NCBI GenBank assembly: GCA_035532475.1
Contig: DATKQY010000063.1
Location: 1 to 50,656, forward strand
DNA: 50,656 nt
Direction: 5' to 3'
From: DATKQY01 sp035532475
GTDB lineage: Bacteria > Actinomycetota > Acidimicrobiia > Acidimicrobiales > Bog-793
The position numbers and the translations under genes were made by a program. Positions 8,013 to 16,414 of the stretch are shown here, in pieces. Within the stretch, counting starts at the first letter, position 1. Every line of letters begins with the position of its first letter. Under the pieces are notes generated by a model, which saw only the letters and a list, made by a program, of their open reading frames with translations, did not search any database and was not told where the DNA came from.

Positions 8013-9221
8013 ATGGGTCGACCAGGCGCCCCCCGGTACGGCCGGGTACCGGCGGCGCGCCCGGTCGCTCGCGGCCCGAAGCGCCGACCGGCGCCGTCTC
8101 GACACCGCCGGCCCACACCGGCGACGTTCCGCCGCCGCCGCCTCGCGGCCGGAGGGCTCCTCACCGCCGTCGTGGTCCTCGCTGTCCTCCTCGCCGTCCT
8201 CCTCCAGCCCGGCTCCGCCTCGCGGGCGCGCCAGCGGGCCGACCGGCCCACGTCCGGCGCAACGAGCACGGCGGCCACGACGCGTGCGGCGCCGAGCGGG
8301 CCCGCCGCGGTCGAAGCGAGCCTGCTCCCCTGGCAGCTCGGCGCGCCGGTCAGTCGTGAGGTCGTGCTCCCCGGCCCGCGCGCGGCCGAGGTCGTCGTCG
8401 CCGGCGGCCTGACGTCGACGGGCGGCTCGAGCGCGGCCATCGTCGACCTCGACACCAGGTCGGGTCGGCCCGTCGCGACCGCGAGCCTCCGCCTCGCGAC
8501 ACACGACGCCGCCGGGGCGCTCGTCGCGGGACGGGTCCTGGTCCTCGGCGGCGGAACCGTGTCGCCGAGCGCGTCGGTGCAGCGCTTCGCCCTCGGTGGC
8601 GGCGCGGTCTCGATCGGCGTGCTTCCCGAGGCACGCGCCGACGCCTCGGCCGTGACGCTCAGGGCCAGCGCCTACGTGGTCGGCGGCTACGACGGGCCGT
8701 CGCTGGACCGCGAGGTCCTCGCCACGACCGACGGCAGCCACTTCCGAGGTGTCGCGGCCCTCGCGGTTCCGGTGCGCTACCCCGCGGTGGCGGTCCTCGG
8801 GCGCAAGATCTACGTCATCGGCGGCCAATCCGCGACCGGTGCGGCGGTCGACACCGTGCAGGTCGTCGATCCGGCCGCGCACACGGCGTCGGTCGCCGGG
8901 CGGCTGCCGTCCCCGCTCGCCGGCGCCGTCGCGGCGACGCTCGACGGGACCGTCTACGTCGCCGGAGGCGACACCTCGACGTCCGCGGGTGGCCTCCACC
9001 CGGTCGCCGGCGTGCTGGCCTTCCGGCCGTCGTCGGGGACCTTCCTCGCGGCGGGATCGCTGCGGGAGGCCGTCGGCTACGCCGGGGCCGCCGTGGTCGG
9101 AGGTCGGCTCTGGATCCTCGGCGGGGAGGGTGCCGCCGGCGTCCCCACGGCCCTCGTCCAGGCGCTCGAGCCCAACCGGTCGTTCGGCCTCGCCGGGGCG
9201 GGCGCCGCCGGCTCCTCATAG
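8013..9221 (+). CDS. Membrane-anchored kelch-repeat protein
   Basis: 402 residues from the ATG at 8013. A long Arg/Pro-rich N-terminus is followed by one membrane helix (about residues 45-65) and a Ser/Thr/Ala-rich linker. A string of kelch-like blades then carries recurring VxGG motifs (VVAGGLTSTGG, VLGGGTVS, VVGGYDG, VIGGQSATG, VAGGDTST, ILGGEG). This predicts a six-bladed beta-propeller outside the membrane. In-frame GTGs upstream (7926 and near 8004) are alternative starts. It is divergent from the two-component operon and may be regulated by it, which is inference from position only. The ligand of the propeller cannot be deduced. Confidence 0.75.
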   Translation: MGRPGAPRYGRVPAARPVARGPKRRPAPSRHRRPTPATFRRRRLAAGGLLTAVVVLAVLLAVLLQPGSASRARQRADRPTSGATSTAATTRAAPSGPAAVEASLLPWQLGAPVSREVVLPGPRAAEVVVAGGLTSTGGSSAAIVDLDTRSGRPVATASLRLATHDAAGALVAGRVLVLGGGTVSPSASVQRFALGGGAVSIGVLPEARADASAVTLRASAYVVGGYDGPSLDREVLATTDGSHFRGVAALAVPVRYPAVAVLGRKIYVIGGQSATGAAVDTVQVVDPAAHTASVAGRLPSPLAGAVAATLDGTVYVAGGDTSTSAGGLHPVAGVLAFRPSSGTFLAAGSLREAVGYAGAAVVGGRLWILGGEGAAGVPTALVQALEPNRSFGLAGAGAAGSS

Positions 9222-9234
9222 GACGGCGGCCGCC

Positions 9235-9289
9235 CGAGACGGCCGTGGCGCTCCGGGGCTCCTCAACCCGCCGGGCGGGTCCCGTCTCG
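9235..9289. terminator. Nested inverted repeats between convergent genes
   Basis: CGAGACGG (9235-9242) pairs with CCGTCTCG (9282-9289), and inside them ACCCGC (9266-9271) pairs with GCGGGT (9275-9280). The structure lies between the stops of the kelch gene and the convergent cytochrome-like gene. It could terminate both transcripts. No U-run follows, as is common in high-GC actinobacteria. Confidence 0.45.
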
Positions 9290-9348
9290 TGGCGCCGGAC
9301 GGGACGCCCCCGACCCACCCGAGGACGGGTTGGCGACCGGGCCCGGGT

Positions 9349-10071
9349 TCAGTGGCCCGTCGCGGTGTGCGTCGCCCAGGCCAGCCACGGCGCCACACGT
9401 CCGAGGACGAGGCTGCCGAGGACGAGGCCGAGCACGAGCGCCGTCGCCACCGCCCACCTGCGTGCGCCCGCGGCGGGCAGACGTGGCCCGGCGCGGCGCG
9501 ACCAGTCCCGAGGCGCGAACTTCACCGTCTCGAGGAGATGGCCGAGGACGTGGACCGCGGTGACGCCGAACCAGACGACGAACGTGGCCTTGTGCAGGAG
9601 GAGCATGTCCGAACGCCACCGGTCGGGCACGTAGAGGAGGGCCACGCCGCTCGCCAGCACGACGACCGTGGAGACGATGATCACCGGGCCGACGGCGCGC
9701 AGCAGCGCCGGCGGCGGTCCCTTGCGCCGGTAGGCGGGGTCGCCGAGGTAGTAGCGGGCGAAGCGGTAGCCGGTGCTCGCGATCTTCGCGAGCACCGGGG
9801 GGATCAGCATCATGCCGATGAAGACGTGCTCGGCGAGGAGGGAGCCGACCGAGAGGATGGTGAGGCCCTCGGCGGCGAGGAGGACCAGGATCACGGCGCC
9901 GATCGAGGCCGTCAGCCGCGCGTTGCCCTCGACGCGGGCGGCGGCCCCGGCGGGGGCTTCGCCGTCGCCGCCGCGCCCGCGGCGCGGCGGCGAGGTGCTG
10001 AGCGCTGCGAGTGCGGCGAGGCCTCGGGCCGCGGGGAGGTGGGGATCGGGTCGGGGTGGACGTGTGGCCAT
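9349..10071 (-). CDS. Four- to five-helix membrane protein, cytochrome b561/DUF4405-like
   Basis: About 240 residues from the ATG at 10071; an in-frame ATG at 10098 would add nine. After a charged cytosolic N-terminus, hydrophobic helices appear at about residues 50-70, 78-95, 125-148, 160-185 and 208-228. Histidines sit in helices where haem-b ligands lie in small membrane cytochromes: one in LLAEHVFIGMM, and three in LLHKATFVVWFGVTAVHVLGHLLE. This supports a haem-binding electron-transfer role, but the family assignment is tentative. The gene lies 107 bases downstream of the pyruvate-kinase-like gene on the same strand and may be cotranscribed, which would make it part of the dormancy-type block. 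Confidence 0.6.
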   Translation of the reverse strand: MATRPPRPDPHLPAARGLAALAALSTSPPRRGRGGDGEAPAGAAARVEGNARLTASIGAVILVLLAAEGLTILSVGSLLAEHVFIGMMLIPPVLAKIASTGYRFARYYLGDPAYRRKGPPPALLRAVGPVIIVSTVVVLASGVALLYVPDRWRSDMLLLHKATFVVWFGVTAVHVLGHLLETVKFAPRDWSRRAGPRLPAAGARRWAVATALVLGLVLGSLVLGRVAPWLAWATHTATGH

Positions 10072-10178
10072 CGTGCTTGCACGGTAGGCACGAGGCATTA
10101 CCGCCACATGAACGCCGCCGGCCCGATGTGGTCTGCCCGCCGGCGGATCGCTTCCGCGCCAGCGCGGTCCGCCTCGCG

Positions 10179-12077
10179 CTAGTCCGGCGTTGCCGGGCTG
10201 GCTCCGTCCAGGCCGGCGTGCCAGGCGTGGAGACGCCGCAGCATGGTGCGCCGCTTCGCCTGGTGATCGGCCATCCGGTGCAGGATGTCGTCGAGCGCGG
10301 TCGTCGCCTCCCGGATGTACGGACCCTTGTTCAGCATCACGCACTCCGCCCGCTCGCCCATCGCCGCGTCCGTGATCTCCGCGCGTGAGGGGAGCCCCGA
10401 CCTCGCCAGCTGGTCGAGGACCTGGGTCGCCCAGACGACCGGCAGGTGTGCCGCCTCGCTCAGCCAGAGGATCTCTTCTTGGACCTCGGCGAGGCGCTCG
10501 AATCCGCAGGCGACGGCGAGGTCGCCACGGGCGATCATCACCCCGACGCGCTCGCTGGACATCGCCGCGTGCAGCAGCTGGGGGAGGTGCTCGAAGGCGC
10601 GGGCCGTCTCGATCTTCAGCACGACCCCGATCCCCGCGGCGCCGTGCTCGCGCAGCGCGCCCTGCAGGCGGCGGACATCGCCGGGGCGCTCGACGAACGA
10701 GAGGCCCACCAGGTCGGCATGGGCCGCGACGAACGACAGCGTCGCCTCGTCCCCCGCCGTGATCGCGCCGAGCGCGAGGTCCGTGTCCGGCAGCACGATC
10801 CCCTTCTCCGAGCGGAGCCTGGCGCCGTCGGGCGGCGCCGTGCGCACCTCGACGGTCGCACCGGCGCCGGAGACCTCGACGACGGTCCCCCCGATGCGCC
10901 CGTCGTCGAGCTGCACCGAGTCGCCGCGCCGTAGGCGCGCGACGGCCTCGGGGGCGCTGCAGCCGACCCGTGGGGTGCCGCCCGCGGCCCCCACCTGCGC
11001 GTCGGCGCAGAGCACGAAGCGGTCGCCCCTCGCCAGGCGGAGTGGCCGCTCCACTTCGGGCAGCGCACCGACCCGCCCCGTCGCGGCCGCGCCCGGCGAG
11101 CCGACGGCGAGCACGGTCCCCGGTACGAGGTACGCGGTCTTCGTCGCGACGGCGCGCGCGCCGCCCCGGGAGACCCTGACCACCTCGAGGGCCCGCCGGG
11201 AGCCCCGGGCGTCGGTGAAGCGGACCGTCGCGTCGCGCTCGAGCGTCTCGAGCCACGCCCGGGGCACCGGGATCGCGACGGCGCCTGCAGGGGCGGGAGC
11301 GGGCTGCTCGAGCGGGGTGAGCCACGCGACGCCCGGTTCGACCACCCGGCCGAGCTCGTCCCGGCGGGGCTGCACCTTCACCACCTGGACACCCGCGCCG
11401 GCGAGGCGGGTCCGCAACTTGGGCCCGGCGAGGTCCACCAGCACCGCGCACGGCCTCGCCTCCTCCCGCGCCGCCCGTCTGACGTTCGCCACCATGCGCG
11501 CCCACGCGCGCGGACCGTCGTGGGCCGTGTTGATCCGGGCACAGTCCATGCCGCGCCCGACGAGGTCGCGCACGAGCGCGTAGTCGGTCGCTGCCTCGGA
11601 GGGCATGGTGACCATGATCCGGGTGGTGCGCCCGGGCGGTGGGGCCCCGAAGAGCGCGTCGGTCTTCTGCTCGAGCAGGCGCGGCCCCTCGGCGAAGCTC
11701 ACCGGCGCCTCCGGGACGGGCCGGGCCGGTTCGCCCCGGAGGAGATCGACGAGGCCGCGGACCTGGGTGGTGCTCGCCAGCACGTGGGCCTCGGCACGGC
11801 CGAGCGAGGAGAGCCCGAGCGCGGCCAGCTGCTCTTGGAGGGGACGGATGTCGTGGCGGCGGAGCGCGAGGTACTGGGCGAGGTTGACCTCGCTCGCGCG
11901 GTGCACGGGGTGGACGTCTTCCGAACGGCCAGCTGCGCGCTCGCCCGCCTCGACGAGCTCGCGTTCGAGCACCGCGAGCCGTTCGGACGCGGCGCGCAGC
12001 AGCACCTCCCGCTCGGCGCCGGCTCGGCACCCCTTCGCGCCCGGCGCGACCGTCGCGCCGCGAACGGGCGCCGTCAT
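10179..12077 (-). CDS. Long pyruvate-kinase-like enzyme
   Basis: 632 residues, longer than the usual ~470-590. The first ~150 residues are a helical extension not found in standard pyruvate kinases. The barrel begins at about 152, and familiar segments follow: DCARINTAH, a GPKLRTR loop, a large B domain, FVAAHADLVGLSFV, catalytic Lys488 in VLKIETAR, MIARGDLAV, WATQVLDQLARSGLPSRAEITDA. The canonical MLSGETA block is replaced by MLNKGPY and the protein ends soon after, so the allosteric C-terminal domain is missing. Phosphoryl transfer from phosphoenolpyruvate is likely but not certain. The gene leads a probable pair with the membrane cytochrome-like gene. A weak DosR-like sequence lies about 125 bases upstream. 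Confidence 0.75.
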   Translation of the reverse strand: MTAPVRGATVAPGAKGCRAGAEREVLLRAASERLAVLERELVEAGERAAGRSEDVHPVHRASEVNLAQYLALRRHDIRPLQEQLAALGLSSLGRAEAHVLASTTQVRGLVDLLRGEPARPVPEAPVSFAEGPRLLEQKTDALFGAPPPGRTTRIMVTMPSEAATDYALVRDLVGRGMDCARINTAHDGPRAWARMVANVRRAAREEARPCAVLVDLAGPKLRTRLAGAGVQVVKVQPRRDELGRVVEPGVAWLTPLEQPAPAPAGAVAIPVPRAWLETLERDATVRFTDARGSRRALEVVRVSRGGARAVATKTAYLVPGTVLAVGSPGAAATGRVGALPEVERPLRLARGDRFVLCADAQVGAAGGTPRVGCSAPEAVARLRRGDSVQLDDGRIGGTVVEVSGAGATVEVRTAPPDGARLRSEKGIVLPDTDLALGAITAGDEATLSFVAAHADLVGLSFVERPGDVRRLQGALREHGAAGIGVVLKIETARAFEHLPQLLHAAMSSERVGVMIARGDLAVACGFERLAEVQEEILWLSEAAHLPVVWATQVLDQLARSGLPSRAEITDAAMGERAECVMLNKGPYIREATTALDDILHRMADHQAKRRTMLRRLHAWHAGLDGASPATPD

Positions 12078-12202
12078 CGCGCGACCATCGCGTCCGGCTG
12101 CACGACCGCCTCCTCGCGAACCCGGGCCGGAGGCCCTCGAGCCCCTGGCAGCACCGTCCAGGACGCCCGAGACGAACGTACGGCGCGGGGGGCTGGCGGG
12201 CC

Positions 12203-12217
12203 AGAGCCGAAGGTCAT
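12203..12217 (-). promoter_or_regulatory. Weak DosR-like box upstream of pyruvate-kinase-like gene
   Basis: Read on the minus strand the sequence is ATGACCTTCGGCTCT. It shares the GAC-YTTCG core with the stronger boxes at 16330 and 17580 but has a degenerate right half (8 of 14 positions against GGGACTWWAGTCCC). It lies in the non-coding gap upstream of the gene starting at 12077. On its own it would not be convincing. Confidence 0.25.
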
Positions 12218-12262
12218 GACGCCGAGCCGCCCCGCCCCGCGTGGGTCGGCGCGGCGGTGGCG

Positions 12263-13264
12263 TCACTCCGCGTGCAGGACTGCCGCTCCGTTGACCCGGT
12301 CGTGGGCGAGATCGGCCAGGGCGCGGTCGGCGGCGCTGAGGGGGTAGGACGTCGTCACGACCCGCACCGGGATCCGCGCCGCGATGGCGAGGAACTCCTC
12401 GCCGTCGGCCCTCGTGTTCGCCGTCACGCTCCGGAGGGAGCGCTCCTCGAACAGGTGCCGGCCGTACGAGAGCGTCGGCACGTCGCTCAGGTAGATGCCG
12501 GCGATCGCCAGCGTGCCGCCCCGGTCGAGCGCCTCCAGCGCGACGGGAACGAGCGTGCCGACCGGCGCGAAGAGGATCGCCGCGTCGAGCGGCTCGGGCG
12601 GGGCGTCCGCCGCGTCGCCGGCGGAGGAGGCACCGAGCTCCAGCGCCAGGCGGCGGGCGTCCTCCGAGCGCGTCATCACGTGGACCGTCGCCCCCTCGTA
12701 CAGGGCGACCTGCGCCGCGAGATGCGCCGACGCGCCAAAGCCGTAGATGCCGAGCCGACCGCCCGGCGGCAGCGCCGAGCGTCGCAGCGCCCGGTAGCCG
12801 ATGATGCCGGCGCACAGCAACGGGGCCGCCTCCCCGTCCGAGAAGGCGGCCGGCAGCGCGTACGCGTACCCCTCGGGGACGACCGCGTACTCGGCGAAGC
12901 CGCCATCGGCGTCCCAACCGGTGAAACCGGGCGCGACGCACAGGTTCTCGGCGCCGTTCGCGCAGAAGCGGCACACCCCGCAGGTGTGCCGAAGCCACGC
13001 GATCCCGATCCGCTCGCCGATCCGGAAGCGGCGCGCCCCCTCGCCCAGCTCGTCGACGGTCCCGACCACCTCGTGACCGGGGACGACCCCCGGCGCCTTC
13101 GGCGCCAGGTCGCCCTCGGCGAGGTGGAGGTCCGTACGGCAGACGCCGCAGGCGTGGACACGGACGCGCACCTCTCCTCGTCCGGGGACGGGCAGTGGCC
13201 GGTCGACCCGCCTGAGCGGATGCTCATCGACGGGCGCCGGCCGCTCCACCGCCCAGGCCAGCAC
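12263..13264 (-). CDS. Zinc-dependent alcohol dehydrogenase (MDR superfamily)
   Basis: 333 residues from a GTG at 13264. Catalytic zinc ligands are in CGVCRTDLH and PGHEVVG. The four structural-zinc cysteines are in CGVCRFCANGAENLC. The nucleotide fold follows at GIYGFGASAHLAAQ, where the last helix begins with Ala-Ser rather than the more common Gly-Ile/Val. It should oxidise alcohols or reduce aldehydes with NAD(P)(H); the substrate is not deducible. Its start lies five bases after the DUF1918 stop, and both follow hsp20, so the three form an operon. Similar dehydrogenases are often found among hypoxia-induced actinobacterial genes. Confidence 0.9.
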   Translation of the reverse strand: MLAWAVERPAPVDEHPLRRVDRPLPVPGRGEVRVRVHACGVCRTDLHLAEGDLAPKAPGVVPGHEVVGTVDELGEGARRFRIGERIGIAWLRHTCGVCRFCANGAENLCVAPGFTGWDADGGFAEYAVVPEGYAYALPAAFSDGEAAPLLCAGIIGYRALRRSALPPGGRLGIYGFGASAHLAAQVALYEGATVHVMTRSEDARRLALELGASSAGDAADAPPEPLDAAILFAPVGTLVPVALEALDRGGTLAIAGIYLSDVPTLSYGRHLFEERSLRSVTANTRADGEEFLAIAARIPVRVVTTSYPLSAADRALADLAHDRVNGAAVLHAE

Positions 13265-13269
13265 GGAGA

Positions 13270-13494
13270 CTACGCGCCGCCACGGGCGCCACGACGGGCG
13301 GCGCCCCCCTGCAGGTGCTCGATGGTGGTGTCCGAGCCGGGGAAGACGAGGCCGACATGCCCGTCCTCCGTCCAGCGCACGAGGTAGGGCGGCTCCCCAC
13401 CGGTGCCCCGGACCTCCAGGACCTCCGCGTCCCGGTCCGCTTCGCCGGCCCGGTGACCCTTCACGACGAGGCGATCACCGACGCTCGCTCTCAT
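13270..13494 (-). CDS. DUF1918 small protein
   Basis: 74 residues, matching the small actinobacterial DUF1918 family: MRASVGDRLVVKGHRAGE, then EVLEVRGTGGEPPYLVRWTEDG and a PGSDTTIEH segment. The fold is probably a small SH3-like barrel. Function is unknown, though genes of this kind often sit beside stress genes. A strong ribosome binding site (GGAGGTGGGG) precedes the ATG at 13494. It lies between hsp20 (36 bases upstream) and the alcohol dehydrogenase (five bases downstream) in one operon. The C-terminal ~12 residues are a low-complexity Gly/Ala/Arg tail. Confidence 0.88.
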   Translation of the reverse strand: MRASVGDRLVVKGHRAGEADRDAEVLEVRGTGGEPPYLVRWTEDGHVGLVFPGSDTTIEHLQGGAARRGARGGA

Positions 13495-13530
13495 GTCCCC
13501 ACCTCCAGGCTCGCCCGGCCCACGTGGCGA

Positions 13531-13950
13531 CTAGCCACGCGTCACCGGGACCTTGGTCGTCTCCGACTTCAGCTCGGCCGGCACCGGGATCCTGATCTCG
13601 AGGATCCCGTCCTTGTAGGACGCCTTCACGTCGTCCGCGCCGACTCCGGCCGGCAGCGGGACCGTGCGCTCGAACGCCCCGTAGCGGAACTCCGAGCGGT
13701 AGCTCGCCTTGCCTTTCTTCTCTTCCCGCTCCTCGCGGTGCGCCCGGATCTCGAGCACGTCACCGGTGACGGTCAGCTCGACGTCGTGCTCGGGGTCGAG
13801 GCCCGGGGCCTCCGCCCGTACCACGAGCGTGTCGCCTTCGCGGAACTCCTCGACGCGCATCCAGCGCCCGAAGTCCGTCTCCATGTCGAGCATGCGACGC
13901 CACCGCTCGGGCAGCTCAAGGTTCAGCCAATCTCGGCGGACCAGTGTCAT
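13531..13950 (-). CDS. Small heat-shock protein, Hsp20/alpha-crystallin family
   Basis: 139 residues, typical for Hsp20. The N-terminal arm contains WLNLELPERWRRML. The alpha-crystallin domain runs from about 35 to 125 and includes RAEAPGLDPEHDVELTV, an EREEKKGKASYRSEFRYGAFERTVPLP stretch (the R-x-E-x-x-Y-G-x-F signature) and YKDGILEIRIP near the end. A short basic tail follows. ATP-independent holdase activity in the cytosol is expected. A strong GGAGGTGG site precedes the ATG at 13950. It heads the hsp20-DUF1918-alcohol dehydrogenase operon. Hsp20 (HspX/Acr) is the hallmark of the mycobacterial DosR regulon, but I found no box in its own 190-base upstream region. Confidence 0.95.
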   Translation of the reverse strand: MTLVRRDWLNLELPERWRRMLDMETDFGRWMRVEEFREGDTLVVRAEAPGLDPEHDVELTVTGDVLEIRAHREEREEKKGKASYRSEFRYGAFERTVPLPAGVGADDVKASYKDGILEIRIPVPAELKSETTKVPVTRG

Positions 13951-14142
13951 CGGGCCACCTCCTCACTACCTGCCCCCAGCACTCCTGCGGGCTCACCACC
14001 ATCGCGCCACGAAGCGCCGGCGAGCGCAAGAGGCGCAAGTCACGAGCGCACCGCTTCCCGCCGCTGCGGTCGGGTCGTCACGGCTCCTCGCTCGGTGCCC
14101 TCGGCGGGCACGCGTCCGGCGCGAGCGCGCCCGTGGCCGACC

Positions 14143-15651
14143 TCAGCCGAGCCAGCGGCGCACCTTGCCGCGCGTCGCCCGGCGCCACAGGCGCGGGAAG
14201 GCGCGGTCATAGTCGGCGATCGCGGCATCCTCGCGGCCCACCAGGAGCCCGAACGCGTAGCCGCTCCGCTGGCGGCCCGGCCCGGCGCGCCTGCCCTCCT
14301 CCTCGAGCATGGCCCGCGCGACCACGGCGTCGTGGCGGTCGCCGAGCAGGTCCTGCAGGCGCGTGAACCGTGCCACCGCGACGCGCGCCTCCCCCCGGTA
14401 GGCGGGCGCGAGCACCTCTGCCGCGTAGCGCACGCGCTTCGCGGTCTTGCGGGCCTCGTGGAAGGCGCGGTCGCGCTCCTCACCCGTGGCGGCCTCGGCA
14501 CGTTCGACCCACCGCCGCGTCCGGCGGAGCTCCATCGCCGCCAGTCGGCGCAGCCGGGTGACCCGGCGCGCGCGGACGGGCACAGCGAACGGCGGGTCGG
14601 CGGCGAAGGCGTCGAGCTCGTCGAGCAGCTGGCAGTAGCGCTCGCCCTCGAGCGCCTTCAGGATCTCGGCGTGCGCGGCGGCCCGGCCGGTCTCGAAGCG
14701 GTCCGCGAGGATCGTCCGGACGGCGCCCGCCGGCCCCGCGTCGTCGAGCCCGGCGAGGCTCTTGTCGATCCGTGCCTCGAGGACCTCGAGGTCGCGCTCG
14801 GCGCCGAGCACGCCGGCGATCCAGGCGAGCTCGGCGCGCAGGTGCTGCGCGGGCGCTGGCTCGAACAGCGGCCTGAACGTGCGCAGGCAGCTGCGCAACC
14901 GCCGGCAGGCCACCCTCATGTCGTGCACCGCCTCGGGCAGCTCGCGGCGCACGTCGGCGTCGCGCGCCACGAGCTCGGTCCGCTGAGCCCGGACCCGCTC
15001 GGTCACGAGGTCGTCGTGGCGCGCCGGGGGCACGAGCGGTGCAGCGGGCACGACGTCGCCGAGGGCGTGGGTCACCTTCGACGGCCAGCTCGCCGGCCTG
15101 GCTCCCGCCTCGAGCAGGAGGGCGTCGACGCGCCCGACGAGCCCCTTCCCCGCACCGTGGCGCTCGACCTCGATCTCGCGCCAGGTCCGGCTCGGCGCGC
15201 CGTTCGGCTCGGCGAGGACCCGGTCGTCGGCGAGCTCCAGCAGGAGCGCACCGTCGGGCGCGAGGAGTCGTGTCACCGTGCGCACCGTCTCGAGCCGCAG
15301 CACCGGCACGAGTGGCTTCGTGCGCGTCCGGGCGCGCACCAGGACCGCGAGCTCGGCCGGCACGTCGACGTCCTCCCCGAGAGGAGCGTGCAGCTCCGTC
15401 CGGGTGCCGGGCCGTCCGGTCGGGAGCTTCAGGTGCCATCCGGCGTCCGTGCCGCCCGTGCGCCGCCTGAGCGTCGCGCCGGAGCGGGCGAGCCGGAGGT
15501 CGTCGGTGTCGAAGTACAACGCGTCGAGCAGCACGGGCTCGTCGCGCTCGACGTTCGCCGCCCGGCCGTCGAGCGCTGCACCGAGGTCGGGGAGCTCGAG
15601 CTCGTCGGCGGCGACGTACTTCTGTTCGGTCTCGATGACGCTGCTCACCAC
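14143..15651 (-). CDS. CYTH-CHAD domain protein (polyphosphate-related)
   Basis: 502 residues. The N-terminal CYTH domain (about 1-200) opens with the ExExK signature (ETEQK, residues 7-11) and has the alternating basic/acidic strands of triphosphate tunnel enzymes (LRRRTGGTDAGWHLKLP, REIEVERHG). The C-terminal CHAD domain (about 220-500) is helical with conserved histidines and basic residues (VHDMRVACRRLRSCLRTF, HEARKTAKRVRYAAEVL). CHAD domains bind inorganic polyphosphate and the CYTH part may hydrolyse triphosphate or short polyphosphate. GTGs at 15651 or 15648 are both possible starts. It ends 192 bases before hsp20 on the same strand. A role in stress-linked polyphosphate metabolism fits its neighbours but is inference. 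Confidence 0.92.
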   Translation of the reverse strand: MVSSVIETEQKYVAADELELPDLGAALDGRAANVERDEPVLLDALYFDTDDLRLARSGATLRRRTGGTDAGWHLKLPTGRPGTRTELHAPLGEDVDVPAELAVLVRARTRTKPLVPVLRLETVRTVTRLLAPDGALLLELADDRVLAEPNGAPSRTWREIEVERHGAGKGLVGRVDALLLEAGARPASWPSKVTHALGDVVPAAPLVPPARHDDLVTERVRAQRTELVARDADVRRELPEAVHDMRVACRRLRSCLRTFRPLFEPAPAQHLRAELAWIAGVLGAERDLEVLEARIDKSLAGLDDAGPAGAVRTILADRFETGRAAAHAEILKALEGERYCQLLDELDAFAADPPFAVPVRARRVTRLRRLAAMELRRTRRWVERAEAATGEERDRAFHEARKTAKRVRYAAEVLAPAYRGEARVAVARFTRLQDLLGDRHDAVVARAMLEEEGRRAGPGRQRSGYAFGLLVGREDAAIADYDRAFPRLWRRATRGKVRRWLG

Positions 15652-15715
15652 GGTTGGCCCCCCGGGACGCCATCGCGAGGGTAGACGACCTGCACGTCGC
15701 GTGACGAAGCCTCGC

Positions 15716-16141
15716 TCACGTGGCGGGCGGGACCAGGCGCCGACCCGTGACGGCGCGGGGGACGATCCGCACGAAATGGTCGCCGCCCCGGCTAAGCGGC
15801 GTCTCGATCGGAAGGTTCCGCTCGCGCACCGACACCGGGTCGAGGGCTTCGGTGATCTCGCGAGCGACGCCCTTCACCACGACGCTCCACGCCCCTCCGG
15901 AGCTGTCCCGCTCGTCGACCTCGAACGCGACCCGGTCGAGGCTCGCGTGGGTGAGCTTCGTGCCCGTCGAGGAGCGGAAGACGATGTTCTCGCCGTCGAG
16001 GCGGTAGTTGACCGGGAAGATGTCGGGCTGGTGCTGGTCGAGCAGGACCGCGATCCGGCCGAAGTCGTGGCGGGCGAGAAGCTCGAGGCACTCCTCGTGG
16101 CTCAGCTCCTCGAGCTCCGCTGCGGCGTGGGTCTCGTCCAT
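15716..16141 (-). CDS. Pyridoxamine 5'-phosphate oxidase-like flavoprotein
   Basis: 141 residues, a single split-barrel domain of the PPOX superfamily: LSHEECLELLARHDFGRIAV, then IFPVNYRLDGENIVFRSSTGTKL, VAFEVDE and WSVVVKGVAREI. Members bind FMN, F420 or haem and include hypoxia-induced mycobacterial proteins and nitroimidazole-resistance-like proteins. The substrate cannot be decided here. A clear AAAGGAG site precedes the ATG at 16141. The gene is divergent from the DevR-like regulator, and a DosR-like box (16235-16248) lies about 100 bases upstream of its start. This makes regulation by that regulator plausible. Confidence 0.88.
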   Translation of the reverse strand: MDETHAAAELEELSHEECLELLARHDFGRIAVLLDQHQPDIFPVNYRLDGENIVFRSSTGTKLTHASLDRVAFEVDERDSSGGAWSVVVKGVAREITEALDPVSVRERNLPIETPLSRGGDHFVRIVPRAVTGRRLVPPAT

Positions 16142-16234
16142 GGCCGTGCTCCTTTCGAGGAGGGGACCGCCACCGGACGGTCCGCTCCCGTGCTCACGAC
16201 GATCAGCCTGTCGTCGGGCTCTGCTGTCCGACCA

Positions 16235-16248
16235 GGGTAGAAGGTCCC
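16235..16248 (-). promoter_or_regulatory. DosR-like box facing the PPOX gene
   Basis: Read on the minus strand the sequence is GGGACCTTCTACCC, an imperfect inverted repeat matching 10 of 14 positions of the mycobacterial DosR core GGGACTWWAGTCCC, with the left half perfect. It lies in the divergent gap between the PPOX gene and the DevR-like regulator. Confidence 0.45.
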
Positions 16249-16329
16249 GCCAGCTCTTCCGCCAGCGCGGGCCGGCCGGCGCCGCCCCGGCTGGCCCCCG
16301 GAGCGTACGTACCTTCGCAAGCGGCGCGT

Positions 16330-16343
16330 GTGACTTTCGACCC
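16330..16343 (+). promoter_or_regulatory. DosR-like box upstream of the devR-like gene
   Basis: GTGACTTTCGACCC matches 11 of 14 positions of GGGACTWWAGTCCC, with the GACTTT core intact. It lies 71 bases upstream of the GTG of the regulator gene, a position consistent with autoregulation as known for mycobacterial devR. Confidence 0.5.
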
Positions 16344-16414
16344 TCCCCTCCGATGCGCCCGGGCGGCCACGATCAGGGCGGATCGAGGCGATCCCTTGCC
16401 CGGAGGGAGAAGCG

